A DNA stretch of 64,000 nt from Perognathus longimembris pacificus (lineage: Eukaryota; Chordata; Mammalia; Rodentia; Heteromyidae). The notes below the pieces were generated by a model. That model was not told the origin of the DNA, searched no databases, and saw only the letters and a list, made by a program, of their open reading frames with translations. This document shows, piece by piece, positions 46,270 through 60,850 of this stretch (positions within the stretch are counted from its first letter, which is position 1; every line of letters starts with the position of its first letter). The stretch spans positions 102,812,094 through 102,876,093 of the forward strand of contig NC_063162.1 in the NCBI RefSeq assembly GCF_023159225.1. The letters run 5' to 3'. A program made the position numbers and the translations under genes.

Positions 46270-46390
46270 CCATTTTGGTTAGGCATCCTATTTTATAGGT
46301 GAATTTGACAATCAGAGACTGGAAGGGATATCACTGAACCAGAAACTAACTAGGAAGCTTTTAGCTTCCAACCTTGGACTTTATCTTCAC
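46270..46390 (+). repeat. Possible MIR relic
   Basis: 'cctattttataggtgaattt', 'cagagactggaaggg' and 'tcactgaaccagaaactaac' follow the MIR central order (reverse consensus); diverged. Confidence 0.45.
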
Positions 46391-46660
46391 TTCTGCATGT
46401 AGGACACACAGTTAAGTCTGACTTCACATGGAGAAGCCTGGCTTCTGTCTGCTCCTGACCTGTGTGATTTGGTTCCTCTGGTGGATCTTGATAGCCCTGA
46501 CCTTGGCTATCTCGGGTGGATATCTTAGGTCACTCAGCTTTCCTGGAAGCCACAGGGCATCTTTAGCCTCTGCTGCCTCCTGCTGCTGACAACAAGTATA
46601 TGTGTTTTTAGGCAAGCAAGACAAACATGATGATGTGACAAGTGAAAGTAAAGATTCTTT

Positions 46661-46893
46661 GTGTGTGTGTATGCCTGTCCTGGGGTGTTGATCTTAGGGC
46701 CTAGGTGCTGTCCCTGTGCTTTTTTGCTCAAGTCTAGTGCTCTACCACTTGAGCCATAGCCCCACTTCTGGTTTTTTTGCTAGTTAATTGAGTCTCACAG
46801 ACTTTCTTGCCCAGACTGGCTTTGAACCATGATCCTCAAATCTCAGCCTCCTGAGTAGCTAGTATTCCAGGCATGAGCCACTTGTGCCCGGCC
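46661..46893 (-). repeat. B1-like/Geo composite SINE
   Basis: Reverse composite from a GT run and 'ctgtcctggggtgttgatct' to 'catgagccacttgtgcccgg'. Confidence 0.84.
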
Positions 46894-47289
46894 AGCAAAA
46901 GCTCTTTGAAAAGCTGTCAGGTCTTGCAAGGGGAGATCTTATCCTTGGCGTGAAGCTTTATTGTTTTTTATTTTTCTACCATTATAGTTATTTTGCATGA
47001 ACTGTTACAAGATGCCTGTCGGCATTCACCTGCGGGCGGGTACATCATTCCTGTGAATTTATATACTTATCTAGTTACTTCAGCACAAACCTTCAGTTCT
47101 ACACTTTGTTTTGACCTTCTAGTGTGGCAGATCTTGTTTTTATGAGTTTTCCAAGTTACATCTAATTCTTGAATATATGGTGCTACTGCAGAAAACATTT
47201 TGACAAATTCCCGCTGGCTGTATAACTGGAAAAGTTAACATATATGGCCATACAAAATCTTGTGTATGAATGTACATAGAGCATCTTTA

Positions 47290-47501
47290 TTTATTTATTC
47301 ATTCATTCATTTATTTATTTGGCCAGTCCTGGGGCTTGCACTCAGGGCCTGAGCACTGTCCCTGGCTTCTTTTTGCTCTGCCACTTGAGCCACAGCGCCA
47401 CTTCTGGCCATTTTCTGTATATGTGGTGCTGGGGAATGGAACCCAGGGCCTCATGTATATGAGGCAGGCACTCTTGCCACTAGGCCATATCCCCAGCCCC
47501 A
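47290..47501 (-). repeat. IDL-Geo SINE with 14-bp target duplication
   Basis: Reverse dimer with an ATTT/ATTC-type tail, flanked by exact 'atagagcatcttta' (47276-47289 and 47502-47515). Part of the Geo half ('caaggctagcact') is deleted. Confidence 0.94.
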
Positions 47502-48137
47502 ATAGAGCATCTTTAAAAGTAAAAAATGGACACAGTCTAGATGTCCCACGAAATGACCAGATTAAAAAATCGGCAGTAAAATGAAATAAAATATTGATAC
47601 ATACTACACAAAAATGAGCTTTGAACATTATGCCAATTATGAGACCATATAAATGGAGCCAAATAGATTACATTTAAATAAAATGGAGAATCAGTAAGTA
47701 GATTCATGATTGATTAGGACTGTATAAGAAGGAGGGAGATGGGGAGTGACTGCTAATGAGTATGGTGCCTCTTTTGGGGGTGATGAAAATGTTGTAAATT
47801 AGGTAATAGTCATGGCTGTACATCTTTGAAAAAAATGAACTATATATACCTAAAAAGGTGACTTGTATGATAATGAGAATTCTTTTTCAGCAAGGTTATT
47901 GAAGAATTGCATGTAGATGTACATTTGTTCCTATGATCATGAATGATCTCTAGATGATAGACATTGGCTTTTTGGGGGGAAAGGAAATCTGGATTCCTGT
48001 GTGGGAGCTGGAAGGAAGATTTTTACTAAATATATTTTTATTTGTATCTTATCACATTTTTACCATGTGATTATATTACCTATTTGGCAAATAAAAGTTA
48101 AATACTGAAGGTATTAACCATGCCTCCCCTCTCTTGA

Positions 48138-48350
<213 letters not shown>

Positions 48351-49173
48351 TGAGACATTGTAAGCTTTCAGAGTTGCACATTGGAGTCAGTTGAGTCAAC
48401 ATGAACATACATGTTAAGAATTTTTTTTGTAAGAGCTGGATTGCTGTGAATTTTTTCTTGAAAAGCAATCCCAATTATATTTAACTTAAATATTTAGCAT
48501 TTTAAATATTTAACTTTGTTCTCCATTAAAAATCTATTTGAATTCTTACTACAGCTTCTTCTGCATATAAGCATGTTCTTCTGTTTCCCACAGATCTTTA
48601 CATAATTTTCCTAGGTCTGTAGTCATCAGAATTTTTTTCTAGCTTCAGGTTTTTTAGAATATTGCCTTCTCAGTTAATGTAACTGTATCAGTCTGTGTTT
48701 AACTAGCACATTTGGAATTAGTTATGAAAGACCTTGATTCATAGGGAAGATAAAAAGTAGCTTGAATGTTAGCATTTACACTTTCTTTTCTGAATTTTTC
48801 AGAATATTCAGAAATAGTTGTGGCAGTGAAGGATTGATTATTTACTCCTATGCTCTTCACATTATGGCCTGGTATATTGTCATGCAAGTTTATAGACTAA
48901 TGGACTAAGTCTCCTTTGACTGAATGGGGCTACAGAGAAACATCTTGTTTCTTTACACCATTACCATGATTAGGGTGTTATTTAGATCATGGAAGCAGCC
49001 GCCCATATCAAACTTCGCCACTAGTAGGCATCTAATATAATTTCTGGAATCATTGCTGCAATTTGCTGTATCATTTGATTTAGTTTACTTGTATAAAGCT
49101 TGCCAAATAGATTCAAACATGGATGTTTATCTCATCTGAATTATTATTTCATTTTCGGTAAAACAAATTTGGG

Positions 49174-49385
49174 GGCTGGGAATATGGCCTAGTGGTAGAG
49201 TGCTTGCCTCGTATAAATGAAGCCCTGCGTTTGATTCCCCAGCACCACATATATAGAAAATGGCCAGAAGTGGCGCTGTGGCTCAAGTGACAAAGTGCTA
49301 GCCTTGAGCAAAAAGAAGCCAGGGACAGTGCTCAGGCCCTGAGTCCAAGGCCCAGGAAGGAAACAAAACAAAACAAACATCAAAT
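49174..49385 (+). repeat. IDL-Geo SINE
   Basis: Sense dimer from 'gggctgggaatatggcctag' to 'caaggcccagg' with an AAAC-rich tail. Confidence 0.9.
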
Positions 49386-49547
49386 AAAAACAACTTTGAT
49401 TGGATGACTGTATGATTTGTGAACTCTTTTCCCTGTCAGCTAGTGCTTTGCAAGTGACTTTTTGAAATACGTAATGTATTTACCTTTACATATATTAAGA
49501 AATGGCTCGTTATATACAAGATAATGCTGTGCTCAGTCAGCATTTGT

Positions 49548-50010
49548 GCCAGGTACAGTGACTCAAGCCTGTAATTCTTGCTACTTGGAGGTGAAGATCA
49601 GGGGATCATGGTTCAAAGTCATCTTGCGCAAAAAGTAGTTTGTGAGACTCCTATGTCATCTCACTGGGTACAGTGGCAAGTACCTGTCATTGAAGCTGGG
49701 CACAAATAGGAAGATTACAATTTAGGGTGATTGAAGAATAAATTGAGATCCTGTCTCAAAAACAGCATATTCAAAGTTGGCTAAGGGCATGGCTCAAGTA
49801 CTAGAGTGCCTGCCTAGTAAGTACAGGCCCTGAGTTCAATCCTAAGTATTGCCTAAAGAAACAAAAAGTCAGGAATCTGAGACTTGAGGCTCAAGGTTCA
49901 AAGCCAGCTCAAGCAAAGAAATCCTTAAGGCCCCTTTCTCTGAGTAAACAAAAAAACTGGAAGTGGAGACAGCTCAAGTGGTAGAATGACAGCCATGAGC
50001 CACAAAGCCA
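49548..50010 (+). repeat. B1-like monomers plus ID-like and Geo-like pieces
   Basis: 7SL-like head ('caagcctgtaattcttgcta'), a second B1-like part ending 'tcctgtctcaaaa', an ID-like part ('gtgcctgcctagtaagtaca...gttcaatcc') and a Geo-like end ('agctcaagtggtagaatgac'). Confidence 0.6.
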
Positions 50011-50141
50011 TGTGAAAGTTGGAGTTGTAGAGTTGAAGACTCAGTAGAAGTTGGATAGCCATTAAAATTCATTTTGAATTCAGATTGCCTAAAAATTTAT
50101 TTTTTTTCTCTAAGCATCCATTTTGTTTTATTTTGTTTTAG

Positions 50142-50167
50142 TGAGTACGGCTCCACAGCAAAAACCT
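50142..50167 (+). CDS. SRPK2: SRPK2 26-nt microexon in the spacer (residues 252-260)
   Basis: Reads (V)STAPQQKP between acceptor 'ttttgttttag' and donor 'cct|gtaagt'. It has only 26 nt, two of which complete Val252; the rest are eight whole codons. The acceptor has a strong T-rich tract, which short exons often need. Skipping it would shift the frame of the downstream spacer and remove the second half of the kinase, so it should be constitutive. Both phases agree with the neighbouring exons, and the peptide matches human SRPK2 as I remember it. Confidence 0.95.
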
Positions 50168-50495
50168 GTAAGTACTTACATGTATACTTATATTCAGCAT
50201 GTCGAAAGAGACTATTCCCTATTGAGCTTTTCAAATTAGCGAATGTTCTAATGTATATTAATTCTAAAGTTAATACACATTTATAAGATGTTCTGTATTC
50301 TAAATATATAATAATTCGTGATTTAAGTTAAAATGATTTCTACAAAATAGAAATAATCAAAAGTCATGCACGACCAATCTTTCCTACTCATTTTCTGAGG
50401 TTCTGTCATCTGAGTATGGTAAATTGTGAGATGATGATGAGAGAGTTTTCAGTGTGATGATTTCAAAACCACTTGACTTCTGGTTGGTTTCCATA

Positions 50496-50499
<4 letters not shown>

Positions 50500-50532
<33 letters not shown>
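50500..50532. repeat. (GT)n microsatellite
   Basis: About 16 uninterrupted GT units. Confidence 0.93.
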
Positions 50533-50537
<5 letters not shown>

Positions 50538-50567
50538 TTGGTTGTCTAGCTTAGTGACTTATAGTGA

Positions 50568-50650
50568 GTAGGTTTGGAGAGAGATCTCAGTCATAAAGTG
50601 CACATCTACTATGCAGCCCAGGGTTCAGTCCCCAGCACTAAAGGAAAAGG
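50568..50650 (+). repeat. ID-type SINE monomer
   Basis: 'tttggagagagatctcagtc' to 'gggttcagtccccagcacta' matches the ID left half, without Geo; A-rich tail. Confidence 0.7.
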
Positions 50651-51327
50651 AAAAAAAATTGACAGTATTAACTATTATTCTGTGAAAACACTTCTGATGA
50701 AATGGGCCTCTGGAAGAGAAATTCCAGTGTTAAGGAAGATCTGTGAATATTAGGAATTAGGTTGTGGGCACGGATCCTGTGGAACAGTTTAGGAACTCAT
50801 TGCCAGTACTTTCTAAGTCAGATGGCTGTCATTGGAGGCAGACAGAAAGTGTGGCTTTTTCTTTTGTTTGCCCTTTACTATCATATATGCTCATTTCTCC
50901 ACATTATCTCATTTGTTGATTGCAGCTCAGTATGGGAGCTAAACCTAAATGAAGTGCTGCTGTTGACCACCTGTTTTGGCAAGCATTTCTTTTGTGTCAG
51001 TAAAGAGGTTAGAATCATGTTTTATTGTTGTTTTTCTATTTAGGCAGCAGCGAGTTAAAATTTTAAGACAAGCTACTTGTTTAAAGACAAGTATTTCCAG
51101 ATACTCAGTTTCAAGCTATATTTCTCTGAAGGGAAGGTCATGATGGTAGCCAGTAGTGCTTTCTCTTTTAACATAGCCCTAGGAGGATCTTCTCTTTGGC
51201 TTTATGAATTTAATTGAATATGACATGAAAAAGCAGTTTTCTGGTATTGGCTATGCTTCCAGCGCTTACACTGTTACATAGTGCTTTAAAATGAAGCAAT
51301 CTGACTTGTGGAATTTTCTTAACATAG

Positions 51328-52956
<1,629 letters not shown>

Positions 52957-53261
52957 TAGCACAGGGTCATGCCTTTGACCAATGCTGTGAGAAAATTAGT
53001 TGAAGGTAGAAAAGCTATGAATATCTGTAGGAACCATTTTTATTTTATTCTTGAGAGCAAGTAATGTGCTTTAAGTTGTGTGGGTACACCAGGCTTTTTG
53101 AATTTTTCTTTCTTTCTCTCAGTGACATCAGACATTTGTAAAAAGCTTCCAGTTTTATCAACCTTGTAGGCTTCTATAACTGTGGTTTTTAGTTTATATT
53201 TTATAACCCCCTACTATGTGGTTATTTCATTTTTGTTGTGGTTTGGTTTTGATTTTTTATT

Positions 53262-53494
53262 TTGTGCTTGTCCTGGCTTGAACTCAGGGCTTAGATGTTG
53301 TTCCTTAGCTTTTTCACTCAAGTCTGACACCCTTGTTACTTGAACCACAGCTCCATTTCTGGGTTTTTGGTGGTTAATTGGGGAAAAAAGTCTCATTGAC
53401 TTTCCTTTCAAGACTTGACTTTGAACTTTGATCCCCAATGCCAGAGCTCAGCCTCCTGACAAGGATTACAGATATGAGCTACTGGAGCCTGGCT
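53262..53494 (-). repeat. B1-like/Geo composite SINE
   Basis: Reverse composite from 'gcttgtcctggcttgaactc' to 'gatatgagctactggagcc'. Confidence 0.78.
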
Positions 53495-54155
53495 TTTTAT
53501 TTAGTTTTTATTTCTATTCAAGAAAATATCTGCCTGCTCTTTGGCCAGATATAGAAAGAAGTGTCATGATTTTAACTGTCATGATTTTGACAATTGTCCC
53601 CAATTATGGAACCCTGTTAGGGAATTGAATTATAATACAGAGAATTGAATTGAATTATAATACATTTTAAAGGAGGTAGCAGCGATTTAAACATGATGGC
53701 AGGCTATACCTTGGATCTTTTGTTTTTATCTACCTGAGGCCCGGACTTTAAAGTTTTTTGGGGGGAACAGATGCCACATGATTAATACATAGCTAGTGAC
53801 TTCAATAAGAGGAAACAACGTCATAGCTGGCTTCTGTTCTGGTCCACAGTGGAAAAGCTCAGAAACATCCTCTGTTCCCTTTTAAGTACATTTAAGGCAT
53901 GGTAAATGGTGTCTGTCCTGTAAACAGTCCAAAAGATTCTGCAGCCCCCTTCATTTCAGTAGGCCAGCTTGAAAAGCCAGCTACCTATTACTACCTGTAA
54001 CTCATTCTAACATGTGTTTTCTCTACTTGGCAAAACAGGGTTAACTTTTAGTTATTCTTGCTCTGGCCATGTAGTGGAAGGAAAGCTTCATATAGAATGA
54101 AGTTCCTTTCTTGGAAAGGATAGCCATGACTTGAGTCTTTTTCCAACTTATTATT

Positions 54156-54364
54156 ATTATTATTATTATTTTGGCCAGTCCTGGGCCTTGGACTCAGGGC
54201 CTGAGCACTGTCCCTGGCTTCTTCCCGCTCAAGGCTAGCACTCTGCCACTTGAGCCACAGCGCCGCTTCTGGCCGTTTTCTGTATATGTGGTGCTGGGGA
54301 ATCGAACCTAGGGCCTCGTGTATCCGAGGCAGGCACTCTTGCCACTAGGCTATATCCCCAGCCC
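54156..54364 (-). repeat. Young IDL-Geo SINE with 14-bp target duplication
   Basis: Reverse dimer with an (ATT)n tail, flanked by 'tccaacttattatt' (54142-54155 and 54365-54378); carries the 'tcttcccgctcaagg' marker. Confidence 0.95.
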
Positions 54365-54501
54365 TCCAACTTATTATTGTTAATTTTCATGGTGCTTACA
54401 CATTCATTTAGAAACTAATATACAGCAGTCATTTTTTTGCAAGTGACATCTGGAGGCCTGGCCAAATATAAAATAAAACCCTAGCTCAAAGCTTAGTCGT
54501 G

Positions 54502-54708
54502 GGGGCTGGGAATATGGCCTAGTGGTATAGGGAATATGGCCAAGTGCTTGCCTTGTATACATGAAACCCTTGGTTTGATTCCTTAGTACCACATATATAG
54601 AAAAAGCCAGAAATGGAGCTGTGACTCAAGTGGTAGAGTGCTAGCCTTGAGCAAAAAGAAGCCAGGGACAGTGCTCAGGCCCTGAGTTCAATCCCCAGGA
54701 AAAGAAAA
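54502..54708 (+). repeat. IDL-Geo SINE with internal duplication
   Basis: Sense dimer in which 'gggaatatggcc' occurs twice within the ID half. Confidence 0.88.
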
Positions 54709-55214
54709 GCTTAATTACCATATGAGATTTTGGTTTTTTAATATCCCAGAGCTTCTGTTTTTTCCCTATATCAAAGGGAATCACTGACTACCTCTAGGGT
54801 TAACATTCCATCAAATAAGTTAATAATATATAGCAAGTATAAATAAAACTATATAGAAATTTTCACATATCTTCATGAGCACTGGCACATATGTGGGCAG
54901 TACCTGAGGTGCAGGCAAGTAGTCTGGCTCAGAAGTCAGTTGCCAGTGACTTGTAGATTCTGGTCCCAGGCCTCCTAATATTTGGTCCTGCTCTTGTTCA
55001 CTACATCATTACTCTTTCTGGGAGTGGGATGAGGTAAGTAGTTATATTTTAGGCCTTGAAAGTGGTGGGGGGGGGCAGAATTCTCATGACAAAAGCGAGT
55101 TAGAAAGCAAATTTAAATTGTAGTAAATGAGTGGTAAGAGAAAATGTTCAAATCAAGGCAAAATGTAAAATACCACTGGATACAGATTATTTAACTCAGA
55201 GTATGTTGATTAGA

Positions 55215-55326
55215 TTTAAAGAATCTCAATAATCAGGAAATTTAGGCAGGAAGTTGAAAGAGTTTGAGGCCAGCCTTGGCTGACCCAAAATTGCAGGACT
55301 CTGTCTCAGGAAAGCAAAATGAAACA
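55215..55326 (+). repeat. B1-type SINE monomer
   Basis: 'gagtttgaggccagccttgg' and 'actctgtctcaggaaag' match B1 without a Geo half. Confidence 0.7.
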
Positions 55327-56199
55327 AAAGATACTCATGCACCCTATCACAGAGCTGTTTACATCTTTTGATTGGTGGAAGGCTGTGCCCAAGTTGTCAA
55401 GGGAAAGGGCATCACTGGCAGGTGCAGGTTAGTTAGGAAGAAGGTTTGATTCACACCTTGGCTCCACTCCACTGATCTGCCGCAGCCTGCTTCACCTCAA
55501 CCCCTGTCCTCCTCTGATCTGCTGCTCCTCTGGGGAAGTTTCCTAGTCTTTAGGCACTTTAAGTGTTGGTGTCATCTTGTTCTCGGCCCATTCTGCTGAT
55601 GTTCCAGTATTTCCCCAACTGACCTGGGTCTGCCTTCTGTGTAGCATAGATGAGCCATTCTCTGTTCTTCTACCTGGTAGCTGTTGAGTCTCAGGAGTGT
55701 CTTAAGCTACTGAGGATAAAGTAGTGTATTTAGCATTGTTAATTGTATAATATATTTAGTAGCCAGCAAGAGTGAACTATGTGAACTGCTATTGGGTGAA
55801 GAAGGCAGCCATGTAGAGAGCCATTCTGTACCTATTGAGAGTCTATCTGACATGCAGATGTTGTTCAGAGACTGAAGGAGTAAGGCCACAAGTCTAGAAT
55901 CTAAGAAATTACAATCCTGCGAGAGGAATGCTTCTTCTGTCCATTTTGGGGTTCCCTTCTCTAACAGTTTATATGAGAACTTTATCTCTGAAGTCATAAA
56001 GGAACTTCAAACTTACCATATAGAAATCTGAATACAACTTTCCCTGCCAGCTAGCTAAATACACGGATTTCTTTCACCATCTGCCATATTCCCTCTTCTT
56101 TCTCTAATATCTAGTATGTAACACATCCAGTTGTAGCATCTAAATAGGGTTCGCCTTCCCTAGCCCTAAAGTGACCATGGCCATTGCTTGCCTGCCCTA

Positions 56200-56375
56200 C
56201 TGCAAAGACTCCTAACTAGTCTCTGTGTTCTCTCTGGCTACAATCTCGATCTCTGTCTGCCTTTCAAACTGCTCTCCCAGTTGGCTGCTTGTTTATTTAT
56301 TTTTATAATAATAATCAGGTGACTTACTCCTCTGCTCATGATTTTTCAGTTTCCATCATCTTGGGCAGTCCACAC
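56200..56375 (+). repeat. Possible L2 relic
   Basis: 'gactcctaactagtctctgt', 'tcaggtgacttactcctctg' and 'tttttcagtttccatcatc' follow the order I recall for an ancient L2 3' part. Confidence 0.45.
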
Positions 56376-57440
56376 AATGGGTGTCTGCATCCATGAGTAG
56401 CCAGTATCATCTACTAAAGCACAGGAGAGAATTGTTAGAACACATCTATAAAGGACAAAAAACAACTGGATATCTTCCACCTAGACTCAAAAATTAACAT
56501 TTTGCTATGTGTGCTATAGATACTAGGACACTTTACTTGTAAACTACTTTAGCATTTATCTTCTCAGAGATAAGTTAGGATGTTTTCTGTTATAACAATA
56601 ATACTTTCAGATTTAAGAATATGAATGATTTCCTAGTATCTGCTACTCATTCCATATTCAGATCTTCTTAATAGTTCTATTTTTGTCCTCTAATACAGCA
56701 TATGGCAAAACAGTGTAGACTACCTCCTGGGTAGATGTATCCTGAGTACCCCCAGTACTGTTTTCCTCTCTTCCTCCTGAAAATAGTTTTCTTATTGTGT
56801 GATCATTGTTCATTCCCATTTTTTCCTCATTGGAACATAAACTTTGGGAACACAGTATGCTTTTTTGTATTTGCCAGTATGAGTGGTAAGATAAATATTT
56901 ACCAATGAGTGTGATATCTGGCTATTTTCTACTCTTGCCTCTTGTACCTATTTTTTCCATTTAAAATCAGAATATTACTCTGTCCGGCACACATACTCAT
57001 CCCTAATAGCTGTGTTTTTTTAGGTAAAAATTGATGTTTTTTCCTCTCCCCTCCCATCAATCCTAGTCTCTTGCCACACAGTTCCTTTCAGTATCTTTGA
57101 ACAGCAGGGCAGGGTTACTTGTTTGAGAGCTATTGTTTGATACTTGGGTAATTGTCCCACTACTCTCCACCACATGAAGGAGGTGGTGGTTTGGTCTGTT
57201 TATTTTCTTCCTGGGAGACGTGTGGCCAAGAGGCTTTTATTTGACACTATGTGAACATGAAAAAGAGAAGCAAGCTTCTTTTTATATTTATGTAGGTTCT
57301 TCCCATAAGAGTCAAGTGACACATTACAGAATACCATAAGAAAGATTAGGGCCAGATTTACATGTTTGAAAAATGAACTTAATGTCAGGTTGAAGAATAT
57401 AGGCTCCCCTCCACCCTTTCCTCTGACAGTAATTAGAAAC

Positions 57441-57700
57441 TACATGTTGGTGCTTTCTGCCTGTAATTGTAGCTACTCAGGAGGCTGAGATCTGAGGATC
57501 ATGGTTCAGAGCCACCCCAGGCAAGAAAGTCTATGAGACTCTTCAACTAACCACCAAAGAGCCAGAAATGGAGCTATGGTAGAGTACAGCTTTTGGGTAA
57601 AAAAGTTCATTGCCCAAGCCCTCAGTTTAAGCCCTAGTATCAGCACCAAAGGGTTGGGGCAGGGGGGGACAAAAAACACAAAAACAAAAACAGAAGAAGA
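57441..57700 (+). repeat. B1-like/Geo composite SINE
   Basis: Sense composite with head 'gtagctactcaggaggctga'; a shortened Geo half and an A/C-rich tail. Confidence 0.78.
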
Positions 57701-57894
57701 GATAAGACAGCTTCCTTGCAGGTTGTCAGCTATTACAGCCATACATAGCACATACCTTGGCTTCTAACATACGACAGATACTCTTGGTGAAGCAGAGAGA
57801 TATGAATTTATTTTGGTTGCAGGTCTACATGGAGTCTTTGTAGCATCTTTAGTACTTGTCCAAGTTGTTCTCCATGTAGCAGTCCACTGATAGT

Positions 57895-57985
57895 TACTGT
57901 GTATGTGCGTGTGCGTGTGTGCGTGTGTGCATGCACACGTGCTGATCCTAGGGCTTGAACTCAGGGCCTGGATGCCATCCCAGGC
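57895..57985 (-). repeat. GT-rich run and Geo-half SINE fragment
   Basis: (GT/GC)n followed by 'gatcctagggcttgaactca' and 'gggcctggatgcc' in reverse; truncated. Confidence 0.6.
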
Positions 57986-58034
57986 TTGGTCTATACCATT
58001 CACAATGTCTTCTTCCTAAAATTTTGCAAAATTG

Positions 58035-58200
58035 TGAGCTTGATTCTGCCTCAAGACCTTTGTACTTCCTCTCTTCTCTACATAGTTTCTCTCCCTTGTC
58101 ATTCTTAAGTGTCACTATCATCGCAAAGACTTCTCCTGAACACTGCCTTGATATTTATCCTTGTGCTTTGCTTTGTTTTTGTTAGTAGCATATAATTACC
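58035..58200 (+). repeat. Possible L2 relic
   Basis: 'gcctcaagacctttgtactt', 'cttaagtgtcactatcatcg' and 'acttctcctgaacactgcc' follow the L2 3' consensus order I recall. Confidence 0.5.
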
Positions 58201-59110
58201 TGTTAGGTTGCATGAATTACTCATTCCTCCAAGTTACTGACCCTATTTTCAACAAGTACATGAGTCTCTTCATTATGAATGTATACCCCTGGTATACAGA
58301 AGAGTCTTGGTATTCATTTAGTGAAAGGTTCTGGTGTTGGCATTAAATAAACTAGTTCTGCCATTTCCTTGGGCTGGATACTGATGCTTACCCAGAAAGA
58401 GGATGTGCATTGCTTTCTTTGTAAGAGTATTATAAAATCTAGTTAATATGCTGTACACATGTGATGACAGTTATACCATCATGCTGGAGCAGTGCTTGGC
58501 ACACTGTCTTCTTACTAGTTTCAAGACTAAACTGACATGGAAAGAATTACCACAGGTTTGCCAGAGTTCAATTTACCAGAAAGTGACTGCTCTTTTCCTG
58601 CAGTGAAATCTTCCCACTTACTTCCTCCTCAGTAGAAGCAGGTAGATGCAGTTTCAGAAGGGAGACATTACCAGGTGGTCAGTTGTGCTAGTGTTCTCAG
58701 TGGTGACTTATCAGAAGAGATGAGGTGACTTCTAGCAAAGCAGAATGGGAATGATTGTCAACAGGAGCAAGTATGCCTGCCTGTGTCCATGAGGATTTGT
58801 GAAGGGTTGCACAGTCACCCATCACACTGAGAAAGGAAATCAGAAATCAGAAATACATAATCTTTGTCCTCTCCTACTGTGTTGTTACATAAATAAGTTA
58901 TTGATTACCTAATATCCTTTGGAGCACGTCGTAAGCTGGATAATTATTTAGAAACCTGAACCAGAAAATAATAGCATCAAACAGTGTTTAGAAAACACAT
59001 ATGAGGGATATTAAAAATAAACTTTATTCAAATGTTTGGTGATGGTGTTTCAGAAAGTAGATTTCCTCCAGTGTAATTGAATATATAGCTACCAAGAGGT
59101 GTCTTTATTT

Positions 59111-59330
59111 AGGTGGCTACACCTGTAATCCTGACTATTCAGGAGGCTGATGATCTGAGGATCATGGTTTGAAGCCAGCTGGGAGCAAGAAAGTCCATGA
59201 GATTTTTATCTTCAGTTAAGCACCAAAACCAGTTGAAAGTGGAGCTTGCAGCTCAAGTGGTAGAACACTAGCCATGATCAAGGACAGTGGCCAGGCCTGA
59301 GTTGAAGCCTCAGGACTGGCACCTGCAAAA
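59111..59330 (+). repeat. B1-like/Geo composite SINE
   Basis: Sense composite from 'aggtggctacacctgtaatc' to 'cctcaggactggcacc'. Confidence 0.82.
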
Positions 59331-60850
59331 CAAACCAAAGCACCAATTAGGAGAAAGTGACAGATCAAATCATCTCATTCTACATGAGTACTCTTAGAAA
59401 CCTGCCAATGCAGTTGCTTGATTTTTCAGAGAAGAAATCAGTCGTTCCTTCAGTGCACGGGGACTACAGAATGTGTATGCAGTGTCCTCCTTGTCCGTCT
59501 AGACCTTTGATCTGAATTGTTTGAAGAGGGGAACTCACCCCTGGATACCCTCACTGCTTACACTCTGGTTCTTTGCTGATTCCAGAGGGAAGCTGAGCTG
59601 CCCATAGCAGGTTTGATCCCTTCAGCTGAATGCTGTCCTGATTCTTCTGTGTTTTCTTCATTGTTTCTTTGGGAGGCAGTTGTCCTCCCTCTTCAAATTC
59701 TTGTTGGTTTTCCTTCATATATCCCTTAGATTAGCTTTTTATGTCTGTGCTAGGTCATCATTCTCAGCCCTTTACATATTCTACTTTCTCTTGGGTCTTT
59801 CTGCAAGTCTTTCTCATTTTCTGAGCTCCTTTATTTCTTTCTTAATTGGCCATTGGTAGAGGACCTTGTGAATTAGCAATCTTATGAAGAAGGATATGGG
59901 CATAGAACTGGTGTCAAGAAGAGACCCTCTGTGTCTGTATTGACTTACAAGTTAAGGAACAGACCTTGTGGGAAACATTGGCTAACATCCCCTTGGTATC
60001 TTCTGGAGACTTAGGAGTCTCATGGGTGTGGTAGTCCTTGGGGACCTTGCTGCTGTCTGCTCTTCTGTTAACAAGGCTAGTTTTTCTGCTTTTGTGTGGG
60101 GTTTGCTGAGGAATTGAAGCTCCTCGAGCACCATGGTTCCATAGCTCAGTGTACTCTCAAAGAGATTTAGTTTATATTATCAGTGTCCAGCTTTGGGTGA
60201 GCAAACAGGCTGAGATAGGTATTTAATGCTTTGTATTAGTACCTTTTCAAAATGACTTCTAAAATAAGAAAAAATCCGGTCACATTTTACCCTTACCAGA
60301 AATCTTGAGTTTGTTGGCCAGTTTTAGGTATAAATAAGAAAATGCTGACTCATTTCAGAATTATTTTTCCTGGGCCTCACCAAGTTATTTTTCTTAGCCA
60401 TCTGCTCCCTGGTTAACACTATTTAACATACAGCACACTTGTGCCTTAGCTAAGACGTTCTCCTGGACCTAGAAACCCTAGGAAGCCTGCTCTTATGCTT
60501 GCTCTGGAGGTCCCTCAGGTTACCCTGGAAGTGACGGTGACCTGAGTAGGTGGCAGAGTCATAAGTGACCTCAGAGGTTGTCTTTTTGGCACAGGCCAAC
60601 TCAAGAGGCTGCTGATCCTAGAGTCCAGCCTGCCCAAAACTCTGCCCTTGATCTCTATTTATGAATTGACTCTCATCTAACTCTTGATACATGTATGTGC
60701 TGGAGCTATTGGTGTTGCATGCATGTTGAGATGGAGGTACCTATGACCTGGCAGTTTTGTTGGGTCAGGTGAAATATATGCCACTGTGAAGCAGTTGGTC
60801 ACCTTCAACAGTACTCTGTTTACCTTTATGTTCCTTTAATAATGTATCAG

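Larger units (their letters stand above)
50168..51327 (+). other. SRPK2: SRPK2 intron, 1160 bp
   Basis: Donor GTAAGT, acceptor 'gaattttcttaacatag'. It holds a GT dinucleotide run near 50500-50532 and a lone ID-type monomer near 50568-50650. I see nothing assignable in 50170-50495 or 50655-51327. Confidence 0.9.
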
